A DNA stretch of 36,386 nt from positions 1 through 36,386 of IMG/VR virus record IMGVR_UViG_3300045136_000069; one strand, 5' to 3'. Both the position numbers and the translations under genes were made by a program. The notes beneath the pieces were generated by a model. That model saw only the letters and a list, made by a program, of their open reading frames with translations, was not told the origin of the DNA and searched no databases. Of this stretch, positions 30,104-36,386 are shown one piece after another; the stretch's first letter is position 1; every line of letters starts with the position of its first letter. The DNA comes from a virus.

Positions 30104-32254
30104 TCAACCGCGTTGTTGCGGTGTGGTTAAGATTTGACCATACGTCGGCCACGACCGCATATATTCATCAAACTCCGCTTGGCTGATCGCTTCCCGCCAG
30201 CGGTCAAATTGCGCGACCACGAGGAATTGCACGATGCGTCCACGGTACCGGAAGCCTCGCGGGTCGTTTTGATTAATCAGATACGGAATGCCGTTCTCGC
30301 GTAGCTCTTGACTCATGCGCCCCGGCGACGGTTGCCCGGCTTCGGCGCCCATGAACTGCACTGCGATAGCAGGGAACATCGTCGTTAATTCTTCGGGCAT
30401 GTACCACGGGCGAATCTGATATTGGCGAATGTTGTTAACAATCGCCGACGCCATACCGGCCAATTTTGCATTCTGTGAGACTTCCATACTTTCGGCCCAC
30501 GCAAGCGCCTTGTCAAGCCACGCCTTCACGACGGTCGTACTCTCCGTGTTACGCATATCCTCGGCAAGACGCTGCACCGGCGTCAGCGATTCGACATAGG
30601 CCATATATTTTTCCGGCGTCATCGGCGCAGAACTTGGCGGCGTCCATCCCTGCAAGTCCATGTTCATTAGATAAGCGTACAAGAATTTGGCCCCGCCGTT
30701 CTGGCGCCATCGCTTCACGTCGTCGTAAAACTCCGGCTCACGCTTTGGCGGCGTATCAATAACAATCATGCGCCGGTCATCAAACTCATACGCTCCTACA
30801 CCGCGTTTGTTTGACGTAATGATATACAGTGTATAGCTATTCACGTCTCGCACTTGCCGGTATTTTTCATTCATCGGCTGACGCAAATCCGAGATGAGCG
30901 TTTTTAGTTTCTCACGCACCGGCGCTAATTCCTTTGGCGCAATCTCATTGATGGTCGCAATCAATGCAGTTTCCAGCCAGCCTTGAAACTCCGACGCGAG
31001 AGATTTCGGCGTTACCGGCACGCCATACGGCCCAAACGCCTCGCGAACAATCTCACTCCAAAGCGTCTTGCCGCTACCCTGACCACCGACAAAGACCAGC
31101 GCCAGCGGCGGCTTGGACTGTGGATTTTGTGTCTTGTACGCCAGCAGCTTCAACGGTAACTCGCGATCTTTTGGCGGCATTGCCGCAACAAGATGCTCCG
31201 TCAGGCGCAGGAACGGCTCTACCGGACCCTCAACAATCGGCAGCGGCTCCCATAGGTTCATCGCCACGCGCATATTTTCGCCTTGGACATACGGACCCTC
31301 ACCCGGTCGAAACAAAACCTCGTCAACGCGGCGCGCCAACGGATGCGTCAGCCACGCTTTTGCGAGCGATTTTTTTGTCATCGTCCGACCATCGGCGCTC
31401 GGCGACGCAATTGTTTCCGCGCTGTATTTTGAACCCACGACCAGCGCATCTTTGGGAATCCACATGCGCGACTTTACGTCGTACACCATGCGCTCATATT
31501 CGACCCATACAATGTTGGCATTGAGACTTAGGATTTTGCCGTCCAGCGCCAGCAATGTCGGCGTGGCTCGCACAAGCGTTTGCAACGCTTCCGCGCCGAA
31601 CAAACGCAGATAATCATCGAGTCCTACCTTGGACTCATTCGGCCCGCTCGGTAGACGGATGATTTTGAGTTTGGCACGCAGTTTGTAGAACAATTCATCC
31701 GCGAGTCGCGATTCGGCGACCGCAACTTGCGTGTTATAAGCCGCGTCGCTATCGTAGATCACGTACACGTCGCGGCCAGTCCAGTTAATCGCAGCAAGCG
31801 ACGGGTGCAAGCGCCCGTTCGTGTCCGTAAACGAATATACGCCACCAAGCGCAATCGTCGGCGCGTAACGCAATGATGATGCAAGCGCCTTTGCCTCACC
31901 TTCGGTTATCACAATCGGGATTGACACGTTATTGGCAACGTCGCGCCAGTTACCGCCGACGCGCGGGAAATATATTTGCACGCCTGTATTCGGCGGCTGG
32001 AGATATTTGGCGACGCGCTGCGCGCGAAAGCCTTCAATTACCGCAGGCGCCGTGAGACGCCGAATGCGCGTGAACGGTACTCCATTCACAATCAACGGCT
32101 CCCCGTCCAATGTGTAGTACGGCAGCACAACGGCAGGCTCCGCAGGATACGACGGGTCAACTGTACTAGCGTCGTCAACGCCGTATATGCCCGCGCGCTC
32201 CGCTTCTTCCGGCGTAATGCCCCACCGGGCGAATGTTTCATTCAACTCCGGCAT
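30104..32254 (-). CDS. TOPRIM primase fused to a superfamily 3-like helicase (DUF3854/DUF5906 type)
   Basis: This 716-residue protein probably primes and unwinds DNA for the phage polymerase. N-terminal half: TOPRIM-like motifs IVITEGEAKALAS (Glu118, Glu120) and DVYVIYDSDAAYN (Asp168, Asp170), as in DUF3854 primase-like domains. C-terminal half: ATPase with Walker A FVGGQGSGKT (Lys396, Thr397), strand ALIATINEIAP, a sensor-like TLYIITSNKRG and DDRRMIVIDTPP, typical of phage/plasmid primase-helicases. It overlaps the upstream gene by 17 bases, and its own Shine-Dalgarno is weak (GGAAC). No separate N-terminal zinc finger is seen. Confidence 0.88.
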   Translation of the reverse strand: MPELNETFARWGITPEEAERAGIYGVDDASTVDPSYPAEPAVVLPYYTLDGEPLIVNGVPFTRIRRLTAPAVIEGFRAQRVAKYLQPPNTGVQIYFPRVGGNWRDVANNVSIPIVITEGEAKALASSLRYAPTIALGGVYSFTDTNGRLHPSLAAINWTGRDVYVIYDSDAAYNTQVAVAESRLADELFYKLRAKLKIIRLPSGPNESKVGLDDYLRLFGAEALQTLVRATPTLLALDGKILSLNANIVWVEYERMVYDVKSRMWIPKDALVVGSKYSAETIASPSADGRTMTKKSLAKAWLTHPLARRVDEVLFRPGEGPYVQGENMRVAMNLWEPLPIVEGPVEPFLRLTEHLVAAMPPKDRELPLKLLAYKTQNPQSKPPLALVFVGGQGSGKTLWSEIVREAFGPYGVPVTPKSLASEFQGWLETALIATINEIAPKELAPVREKLKTLISDLRQPMNEKYRQVRDVNSYTLYIITSNKRGVGAYEFDDRRMIVIDTPPKREPEFYDDVKRWRQNGGAKFLYAYLMNMDLQGWTPPSSAPMTPEKYMAYVESLTPVQRLAEDMRNTESTTVVKAWLDKALAWAESMEVSQNAKLAGMASAIVNNIRQYQIRPWYMPEELTTMFPAIAVQFMGAEAGQPSPGRMSQELRENGIPYLINQNDPRGFRYRGRIVQFLVVAQFDRWREAISQAEFDEYMRSWPTYGQILTTPQQRG

Positions 32255-32846
32255 GACGTTCCATGCTGATTTTTACGATGTATGCAGTGCCTCGGCTGAG
32301 GCACACCACTTGAATTTGACTTTGTCCATTGCGCAGCGCGCGGCGCAGTTTCGATACGAGATACCGGATTGACCAGTCCGGCATTGCGCCGATGTTCAGA
32401 CCAACCATTCCTTTCAGCCACCCTAGCATGGCGTGCAAATCGGCGCCCTTGCCGAGTTTCCATTCTTCTAATGTAGCTGCCGGGTCGTCGTGATAGTGCA
32501 ACGTCGCGGTGATGGTGAAATGCGGCGCAGGTTGTTTGCGCGCAGCAAAGACGCGCAGTGTATATTGCTGGCCTTCTGCCGTAATTACAGGAAAACTCGT
32601 AACGCCATGCTCGCCGTCATGATAGGAGAGTGAATTGCGCAGCATGGGGAGTCTGTTTTTGCGCCACGTTAGAAGCACACTAGACGCAAGCGGCCCACTA
32701 AGAAATGATGAAACATGATGATAGAGAACATCCGGCAACGTGTTTAGACCATCAACGTCAAAATTCCATTCCTGCCAATGCGTCTCGGCATTGTCGGGAT
32801 GAAAGAGAAACGCCTTAATGACATACGCTTTACGCGTGCCCGGCAT
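32238..32846 (-). CDS. Unknown protein upstream of the primase-helicase
   Basis: The 202-residue product has mixed alpha/beta character with many aromatic and His residues (AYVIKAFLFHPDNAETHWQEW, SFLSGPLASSVLLTW, FTITATLHYHDDPAATLEEW). Its end is basic (IRYLVSKLRRALRNGQSQIQ). It overlaps both neighbours (17 bases on each side), so its translation is tied to theirs. I recognise no family. Position suggests a helper in replication initiation. Confidence 0.65.
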   Translation of the reverse strand: MPGTRKAYVIKAFLFHPDNAETHWQEWNFDVDGLNTLPDVLYHHVSSFLSGPLASSVLLTWRKNRLPMLRNSLSYHDGEHGVTSFPVITAEGQQYTLRVFAARKQPAPHFTITATLHYHDDPAATLEEWKLGKGADLHAMLGWLKGMVGLNIGAMPDWSIRYLVSKLRRALRNGQSQIQVVCLSRGTAYIVKISMERHAGVE

Positions 32847-33111
32847 TTGAGTCGTCCATGTAATCGTCGCCGAATAATTGTTTCAGCTTGTCAACTTCCT
32901 CTTGACGCAGTAGACGCGCGACCGGCACTAAATACTGTGCGTCGTCATTCTCGCCCAATAGGATACAGACTAGATCAGTGTGGCCGTCGTCCATTTCAAT
33001 GCCCAACACATACAGCGAAGCCTTTTTTGCCGCCGTGACTAACGCGCGCAGTATTTGCGACGCGGCTTTGGCGTTGTCAGCGTCAGTCGGATTGCCCGGT
33101 TGGTCGCTCAT
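32830..33111 (-). CDS. Small acidic protein of unknown function
   Basis: The product is 93 residues: a helix (AKAASQILRALVTAAKKA), a short beta pair (LYVLGIEMDDGHTDLVCILLGE), another helix (VARLLRQEEVDKLKQLF) and an acidic end (GDDYMDDSN). The ATG at 33111 (AGGGA about 5 bases upstream) is preferred over an in-frame ATG 60 bases earlier that has no ribosome-binding site. It overlaps the upstream gene by 29 bases and the downstream one by 17. No family is recognised. Confidence 0.6.
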   Translation of the reverse strand: MSDQPGNPTDADNAKAASQILRALVTAAKKASLYVLGIEMDDGHTDLVCILLGENDDAQYLVPVARLLRQEEVDKLKQLFGDDYMDDSNAGHA

Positions 33112-33325
33112 GTGTCCCTGCCAGTCCCATGTCAGGAACATAGCCACGATTTTCTGACAGCGCAAGCTCAAATAACGCCAACTTTAATTCGGTCAGTGGC
33201 GAATAGCTACCGGACACCACAGTTTCGGCATGATGGCATGGCCAGCAAAGCAATAGATGCTGAGCCTTTGGACCGCCGCACCGAACGCATGTGTATTGAT
33301 TGCGAACACGCCGTAGATCGCTCAT
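33083..33325 (-). CDS. Small zinc-finger-like protein
   Basis: The 80-residue product has Cys-X2-Cys...Cys-X2-Cys/His in YTCVRCGGPKAQHLLLCWPCHH, a likely treble-clef or ribbon-type zinc site, followed by a helix (SPLTELKLALFELAL) and a polar tail. GGGAG lies 7 bases upstream of the ATG. Such mini zinc proteins in early phage operons often bind nucleic acid or host enzymes; nothing here is specific. Its 3' end overlaps the next gene. Confidence 0.65.
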   Translation of the reverse strand: MSDLRRVRNQYTCVRCGGPKAQHLLLCWPCHHAETVVSGSYSPLTELKLALFELALSENRGYVPDMGLAGTHERPTGQSD

Positions 33326-33337
33326 TTGAGACTCCCG

Positions 33338-33514
33338 TTAGTTTTCCAACTCGCGCAGTAGAGACTCGCGCGCAGTACGCGCAGCATGAGCGGCGCGTTC
33401 CGTGGCATCGGCAGCGTCCCGCGCCTCGCGCGTTAAGATTAATTCCGGGTGACACTGGCGACACAGAAATTCCGGTAAATCGCCGGGTTCGGTATGCCTA
33501 CATTGTGCAATCAT
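33338..33514 (-). CDS. Small zinc-binding-like protein with basic helix
   Basis: The 58-residue product has CRHTEPGDLPEFLCRQCHPEL, with Cys/His spacing that could bind one zinc, then an Ala/Arg helix (REARDAADATERAAHAARTARESLLREL). The ATG at 33514 is preferred because GGAG lies 8 bases upstream; ATG 33526 has no visible site. It lies 15 bases after the preceding stop. No family is recognised. Confidence 0.58.
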   Translation of the reverse strand: MIAQCRHTEPGDLPEFLCRQCHPELILTREARDAADATERAAHAARTARESLLRELEN

Positions 33515-33529
33515 GCGCGACTCCATCGG

Positions 33530-33775
33530 TTAAGACAACGCGTCAATATATTGGAGCGCCTGAGCACGCGACGCGAAACACTGTGACGCGGTATCGCCCG
33601 GCCCACGCCTCGGTTCGATAGTCACGCCAAACAACGGGCGCCGCTCAAGCCCGTATCCCTCAGACAATTCGGCATATCGTCCGTCGCGCAGGCGATAATA
33701 GCCTATCACCTCGGGCGTGATAATATTCATGCCTACAAACAATCCTTGCGGTCTGCTAACGCTTTTGCGTGCCAT
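33530..33775 (-). CDS. Unknown small early protein
   Basis: The 81-residue product reads as a small beta-type domain (IGYYRLRDGRYAELSEGYGLERRPLFGVTI) with a final helix (SRAQALQYIDAL). The purine run GAGGGAGAGAG directly upstream of the ATG is a strong ribosome-binding site. It follows the 19-codon frame by 12 bases. Not recognised. Confidence 0.62.
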   Translation of the reverse strand: MARKSVSRPQGLFVGMNIITPEVIGYYRLRDGRYAELSEGYGLERRPLFGVTIEPRRGPGDTASQCFASRAQALQYIDALS

Positions 33776-33787
33776 TGTCTCTCTCCC

Positions 33788-33847
33788 TCAATCAAAAATC
33801 AGCCACGCGAAAACCATTAGAAGCACAAGCACAATCGCCCATTCCAT
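33788..33847 (-). CDS. 19-residue hydrophobic microprotein (candidate)
   Basis: The frame starts with ATG overlapping the previous stop as TAATG and encodes MEWAIVLVLLMVFAWLIFD, which is a single membrane span with an acidic end. It is followed 12 bases later by the next gene. The overlap and the perfect membrane-helix composition support translation, but so short a frame can arise by chance. Confidence 0.4.
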   Translation of the reverse strand: MEWAIVLVLLMVFAWLIFD

Positions 33848-34014
33848 TACACGGACTCCCGTTCCTGTATTGGGCGACCGTTGGCGCGCCGTTGCCAACG
33901 GAACCATGCCCGATAGTCTTGGGAATAAAGATATTCCCGTTTCCGATGGAAACTGTACGGGCTCCCGTGGCCTATCACGCGGTCGCGCCGTTTTTTCGGT
34001 TTAGTGCGTTTCAT
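33847..34014 (-). CDS. 55-residue basic protein
   Basis: The ATG at 34014 overlaps the upstream stop as ATGA, and its own stop TAA overlaps the next ATG, so it fits the coupled chain exactly. The product starts MKRTKPKKRRDRV and is rich in Arg, Lys and Tyr throughout (SFHRKREYLYSQDYRAWFRW). A nucleic-acid or ribosome-directed early protein is possible. Not recognised. Confidence 0.6.
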   Translation of the reverse strand: MKRTKPKKRRDRVIGHGSPYSFHRKREYLYSQDYRAWFRWQRRANGRPIQERESV

Positions 34015-34262
34015 GACTCGCCTCGCCTAAGTTTGCACGTTCTTGCGCGTGCGTCACGCATTAGCGTAACCCATACATCAAAAAATTCATCCGACATGCC
34101 AGCGTGTACGGAAAACGTTCCGACGAGGTATTGCAACGTTAGTGCGACAAGCGTGTTGCGATCTTCCGGATGGACTAAACTAGCCGTTCGGTGAAACGCA
34201 ATCAATGCGTCATCCGCCATTTTTGCTGCAAGGTCGTGCGCCATCTTTTCTGAGAGACTCAT
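34011..34262 (-). CDS. Unknown small helical early protein
   Basis: The 83-residue product appears all-helical: SEKMAHDLAAKMADDALIAF, DRNTLVALTLQYLVGTF, SDEFFDVWVTLMRDARA. Its start is part of an exact 22-bp linker (stop, AAGGAG, ATG) also found before the preceding gene. Not recognised. Confidence 0.6.
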   Translation of the reverse strand: MSLSEKMAHDLAAKMADDALIAFHRTASLVHPEDRNTLVALTLQYLVGTFSVHAGMSDEFFDVWVTLMRDARARTCKLRRGES

Positions 34263-34281
34263 AGCAGACTCCTTGGGTTAG
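34260..34281 (-). repeat. Intergenic linker repeat, copy 1 (stop codon + Shine-Dalgarno + start codon)
   Basis: On the - strand it reads CTAACCCAAGGAGTC followed by TGCTATG: the upstream TAA, an ideal AAGGAG and the downstream ATG. It is identical over 22 bp to 34545-34566. Confidence 0.9.
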
Positions 34282-34547
34282 CGTTGCGGTTTGACATAGG
34301 GCATTGCTGGACCAACGCGACGATTCCCGTAAGCAGGCATTTGCCCGTTACACGCCGCGCGGAATCGGTCCGCCTTAAAATGTGGATTGTCTTGAGCGAA
34401 AAGAGACGCGAATGCCGACACCAGACGTTGCCATTGTTCAGCGCGCGACTCGCGTTGCGGCAGGCGTATAAGGTCGTGTTCGCAAAGTATACCCGCAATT
34501 GCCTCATAGTGGCGTTGCTGGAATTTTGGACGCTGAGACGTGTGCAT
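34278..34547 (-). CDS. Unknown small early protein
   Basis: The 89-residue product has a helix-rich first part (FQQRHYEAIAGILCEHDLIRL, QWQRLVSAFASLFAQDN) and a basic Pro/Gly tail ending YVKPQR. The pattern F(Q/A)xxHYExIAxIL occurs, as I recall, in small uncharacterised phage and plasmid proteins, without known function. The start lies in the 22-bp linker, with AAGGAG 6 bases upstream. Confidence 0.62.
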   Translation of the reverse strand: MHTSQRPKFQQRHYEAIAGILCEHDLIRLPQRESRAEQWQRLVSAFASLFAQDNPHFKADRFRAACNGQMPAYGNRRVGPAMPYVKPQR

Positions 34548-34566
34548 AGCAGACTCCTTGGGTTAG
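34545..34566 (-). repeat. Intergenic linker repeat, copy 2
   Basis: Identical to 34260-34281, again spanning the stop codon of one gene, AAGGAG and the start codon of the next. A shorter 13-bp relative (AACCCAAGGAGTT) precedes the gene starting at 35940. Confidence 0.9.
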
Positions 34567-34796
34567 TGAATCCGAAACACTTTTGTTTCGGGGTCATAGT
34601 AGAAAACCACATATTGCGGATTCCGGTTGCGAACGACTGCCAGCACTAAGTCAACCGGCGCACGTTCCGTAAATAGCGTCGGCGTGGCGCCGGTCGCGGG
34701 GAATGTGCCGTCACCTTCCGGGACAGTGTAGTAATAACCGCGCGCGCGCACAATCGCAAGGCGCGATTTGTGTTCCGTTAGTGTCCGTTGTGCCAC
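34563..34796 (-). CDS. Unknown small early protein
   Basis: The 77-residue product looks like a small beta domain (RGYYYTVPEGDGTF, LVLAVVRNRNPQYVVFYYDPETKVFRIH). It starts at GTG 34796, with GGAGG about 7 bases upstream, and overlaps the end of the previous gene by 19 bases. Its stop lies inside the 22-bp linker. Not recognised. Confidence 0.6.
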   Translation of the reverse strand: MAQRTLTEHKSRLAIVRARGYYYTVPEGDGTFPATGATPTLFTERAPVDLVLAVVRNRNPQYVVFYYDPETKVFRIH

Positions 34797-35119
34797 GTGT
34801 TGCCTCCATCGTGCGAGTGAATACCTTGCGCCAACGCGGCGCGATTTACAGTGCGTCCGGCGCGCGCCTCAGCGCGGGCAATTTCCGCCTTTGCGAGTGG
34901 CGAACCCGTCGCCATGATGCGACGATACAAACACGCGTCCGTTACACCGTCGCGGTCTGTTTCAGTGAGCCCGGCAAACGCGATTGCGCCGTTCGCGCCG
35001 ACAACTGGGCGTACCTTGCCTTGTGCCATGAGTTTCGTTACGCGCGCGACCGCATCGCGTATTTCTTGCGCGCGTTGCTGAATGGTTTGCTTGGGCTTTA
35101 GTTTCGTGTCGCAAGGCAT
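34778..35119 (-). CDS. Unknown small early protein
   Basis: The 113-residue product has a charged helix (QQRAQEIRDAVARVTKLMAQG), a short variable middle and a basic helix (PLAKAEIARAEARAGRTVNRAALAQ), with a His/Gly-rich end. The start overlaps the previous stop as TAATG. Not recognised. Confidence 0.6.
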   Translation of the reverse strand: MPCDTKLKPKQTIQQRAQEIRDAVARVTKLMAQGKVRPVVGANGAIAFAGLTETDRDGVTDACLYRRIMATGSPLAKAEIARAEARAGRTVNRAALAQGIHSHDGGNTWHNGH

Positions 35120-35940
35120 TAGTCTGTCTCCGATTCGTCGGCGAATTGTACGTCCGTTTCAATTTGCGGCGAGAAAACGGATGCCGTTTGTGACGGAACG
35201 GATTCATTGGATTGTTCAAATTCCACGGCGCGCGCTTCTACCATGGGCGCGGCAACGTCCGCTTGCGGCATGTCCACCTCTAAAAACGCTGTCCGTGAAT
35301 GCGCCAGCGCCGACACAACGGACGAGTCCACGGTCAGCGCCGCCGTTTCCGCCGCTTTCACGATACGCCGCGCTTCTTTGCGTGCCAAATCAATTGCCGC
35401 CGCGACGCGCTCACGCGCGGAATCCGTCAGCATCATTGATACGGCGCGCGCCTTGTTTGCTGCTTCTCGAATTGCGGCGGCATCAAGATTCGCGGCGCCT
35501 TGTTGCATGCGTTCGATCAATTCTGCCATTTCTGAATTGATTGCCCTAATAGCTTGTTCGTCATCGGCGGCAACGCGACCCGTGATAACAAACACGCCGA
35601 CGCGGGTTAGTTTCGCCGACGAATTGAACGCCGCGACGATACGTTGTGCTTCCCGCACCATAAGCGCCAGTTTGTCCGCGCCACGTTCCGGGCATAACAG
35701 GCCGAACGCGGACGGGATACACGCCGACGTTATCAGCGACCGCGCCTTGCTGCGCACCTTTTTTGCGGCTTCATATTCCACCGGGTCGGCGATTGTGCGT
35801 TCCGTTTCCCATACAGCGACTTGCGCGTTGCTATCGGTCACGCGTCGATCAACGTCGGTCACGCGGTATGAGACATTGCCTGTTAGTGTCGTTTTGAGAC
35901 TCACCAACAGGCCGGGGATAAGAGTTTGTTCGGGCTTCAT
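35119..35940 (-). CDS. Unknown Ala-rich helical protein paired with the AAA+ ATPase gene
   Basis: The 273-residue product begins with a beta-type domain (IPGLLVSLKTTLTGNVSYRVTDVDRRV) and continues as long Ala/Arg/Glu helices (about 70-210: KKVRSKARSLI, LMVREAQRIVAAF, IREAANKARAVSMM, VAAAIDLARKEARRIVKAAE). The tail is acidic and disordered (about 215-273). AAGGAG lies 9 bases upstream of the ATG. It directly follows the AAA+ gene (24 bases), so it may be a partner or substrate adaptor of that ATPase. No family is recognised. Confidence 0.68.
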   Translation of the reverse strand: MKPEQTLIPGLLVSLKTTLTGNVSYRVTDVDRRVTDSNAQVAVWETERTIADPVEYEAAKKVRSKARSLITSACIPSAFGLLCPERGADKLALMVREAQRIVAAFNSSAKLTRVGVFVITGRVAADDEQAIRAINSEMAELIERMQQGAANLDAAAIREAANKARAVSMMLTDSARERVAAAIDLARKEARRIVKAAETAALTVDSSVVSALAHSRTAFLEVDMPQADVAAPMVEARAVEFEQSNESVPSQTASVFSPQIETDVQFADESETD

Positions 35941-35964
35941 TGTGTTAACTCCTTGGGTTGAAGG

Positions 35965-36386
35965 TTACGCTATATCGAGGCGACGCGCGCCGTCCGTCGC
36001 CGCGTTTTCCGCTTGACTCGCCGGACGCGCCCGCGCCGTTGCCCACTCTCGCAACGCGCGAATCTTCTCACTCGCGGTTTTTGAGAGTGGCACAACGGTT
36101 TTTGCGGCATTCACTAAATCATCCGCGCGAATCTCACGCGCGCCGTCCGCAAAAGCCGCAAATAGTGCGTCAGGGACAAGCGCGGCAATTTCCGCGCCAG
36201 TAAAGCCTTCCGTTGCAGCCGCAACGGCGCTCAAAAGCGATTCGTCGCCTGTACGGCCATGCGCCTTCAACGCCGCCGACACAATCGCGGCGCGCTCGAC
36301 GCGCGTTGGCAAGTCAACAAACCACAATTCATCGAACCTGCCTTTGCGCAACAATTCAGGCGGCAGGCTCGAAACGTCATTCGACG
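35965..36386 (-). CDS. C-terminal part of an AAA+ ATPase (partial, runs off the right edge)
   Basis: The visible 140 codons hold the end of a classical AAA module: SNDVSSLPPELLRKGRFDELWFVDLP (sensor 1 and arginine-finger region, RKGRFDE), then the small helical lid with ATEGFTGAEIAALVPDALFAAF (sensor 2-like) and a basic end. This matches the FtsH/Cdc48-like AAA class, notably the Ycf46-type ATPases as I recall them. The Walker A and B motifs lie outside the window. The stop TAA is followed 24 bases later by the unknown partner gene. Phage AAA proteins of this kind may remodel host or phage complexes; the target is unknown. Confidence 0.87.
   Translation of the reverse strand, partial: SNDVSSLPPELLRKGRFDELWFVDLPTRVERAAIVSAALKAHGRTGDESLLSAVAAATEGFTGAEIAALVPDALFAAFADGAREIRADDLVNAAKTVVPLSKTASEKIRALREWATARARPASQAENAATDGARRLDIA

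Noticed and set aside
35207-36016. 269-codon + strand frame at the right end
   Set aside because: It spans two - strand genes including the AAA lid domain and is Ser/Ala/Arg shadow sequence without a ribosome-binding site.
1-36386. tRNA genes, integrase, repressor or attachment site
   Set aside because: No cloverleaf-like sequence with a recognisable T-loop, no recombinase motif and no typical repressor gene were seen on reading; I could not run a dedicated search.

Overview
This window is about 36.4 kb from the genome of a tailed, short-tailed (podovirus-type) dsDNA phage. Neither genome end is visible: a gene runs off each edge. The evidence is an almost uninterrupted head and injection gene series in the order known from Salmonella phage P22 (terminase, portal, scaffold, coat, gp4, gp10, gp14, gp7, gp20, gp16). 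It is combined with a replication set that P22 lacks: family A DNA polymerase, TOPRIM-helicase primase, SNF2-type helicase, RecB-type nuclease and VRR-NUC. No integrase, repressor, tRNA or CRISPR array is visible. The lysin types and the P22-like particle suggest a Gram-negative host, but nothing in the sequence names it.

Layout. Positions 1-21190 read on the + strand and form the late (virion) arm: a partial gene, possibly the small terminase, then large terminase carrying an in-frame LAGLIDADG intein, portal, scaffold and coat. A hairpin-rich gap follows, then the tail-hub and host-contact region. Here a P22 gp10-like hub gene appears in two halves (7933-9216 and 11450-12331) with a 742-residue concanavalin/LamG-type adhesin between them. 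Next comes a fibre with 43-residue tandem repeats and a seven-bladed Asp-box propeller. The ejection-protein set follows, with an M15-type peptidase lying between the gp7-like and gp20-like genes. The arm ends with a 54-residue membrane protein and an exported trypsin-like protease.

Positions 36386-21203 read on the - strand, and the two arms converge with only 12 bases between stop codons. From the right edge the order is: AAA+ ATPase (partial), a large unknown protein, a run of very small tightly coupled unknown genes, primase-helicase, a Cys-containing protein, DNA polymerase, PD-(D/E)XK nuclease, VRR-NUC nuclease and helicase. Lysis genes follow (a lysozyme with a C-terminal membrane anchor and two small membrane proteins), then a strongly basic 13-residue-repeat protein and a metallophosphoesterase. 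Most genes overlap by ATGA, TAATG or TGATG or lie a few bases apart, so each arm probably behaves as one long coupled transcript with promoters outside the window or not recognisable to me.

How the parts work together (inference from families). The - arm copies the genome and ends in lysis functions. The + arm builds the procapsid, packages DNA, closes the head with the gp4/gp10-like hub, attaches adhesin and fibre, and loads ejection proteins plus a peptidoglycan peptidase for infection. The most unusual points are the intein at the terminase P-loop, the split hub gene, the helicase with an in-frame internal gene, the exported protease, the repeat-rich basic protein, and an identical stop/Shine-Dalgarno/start linker duplicated between small early genes.
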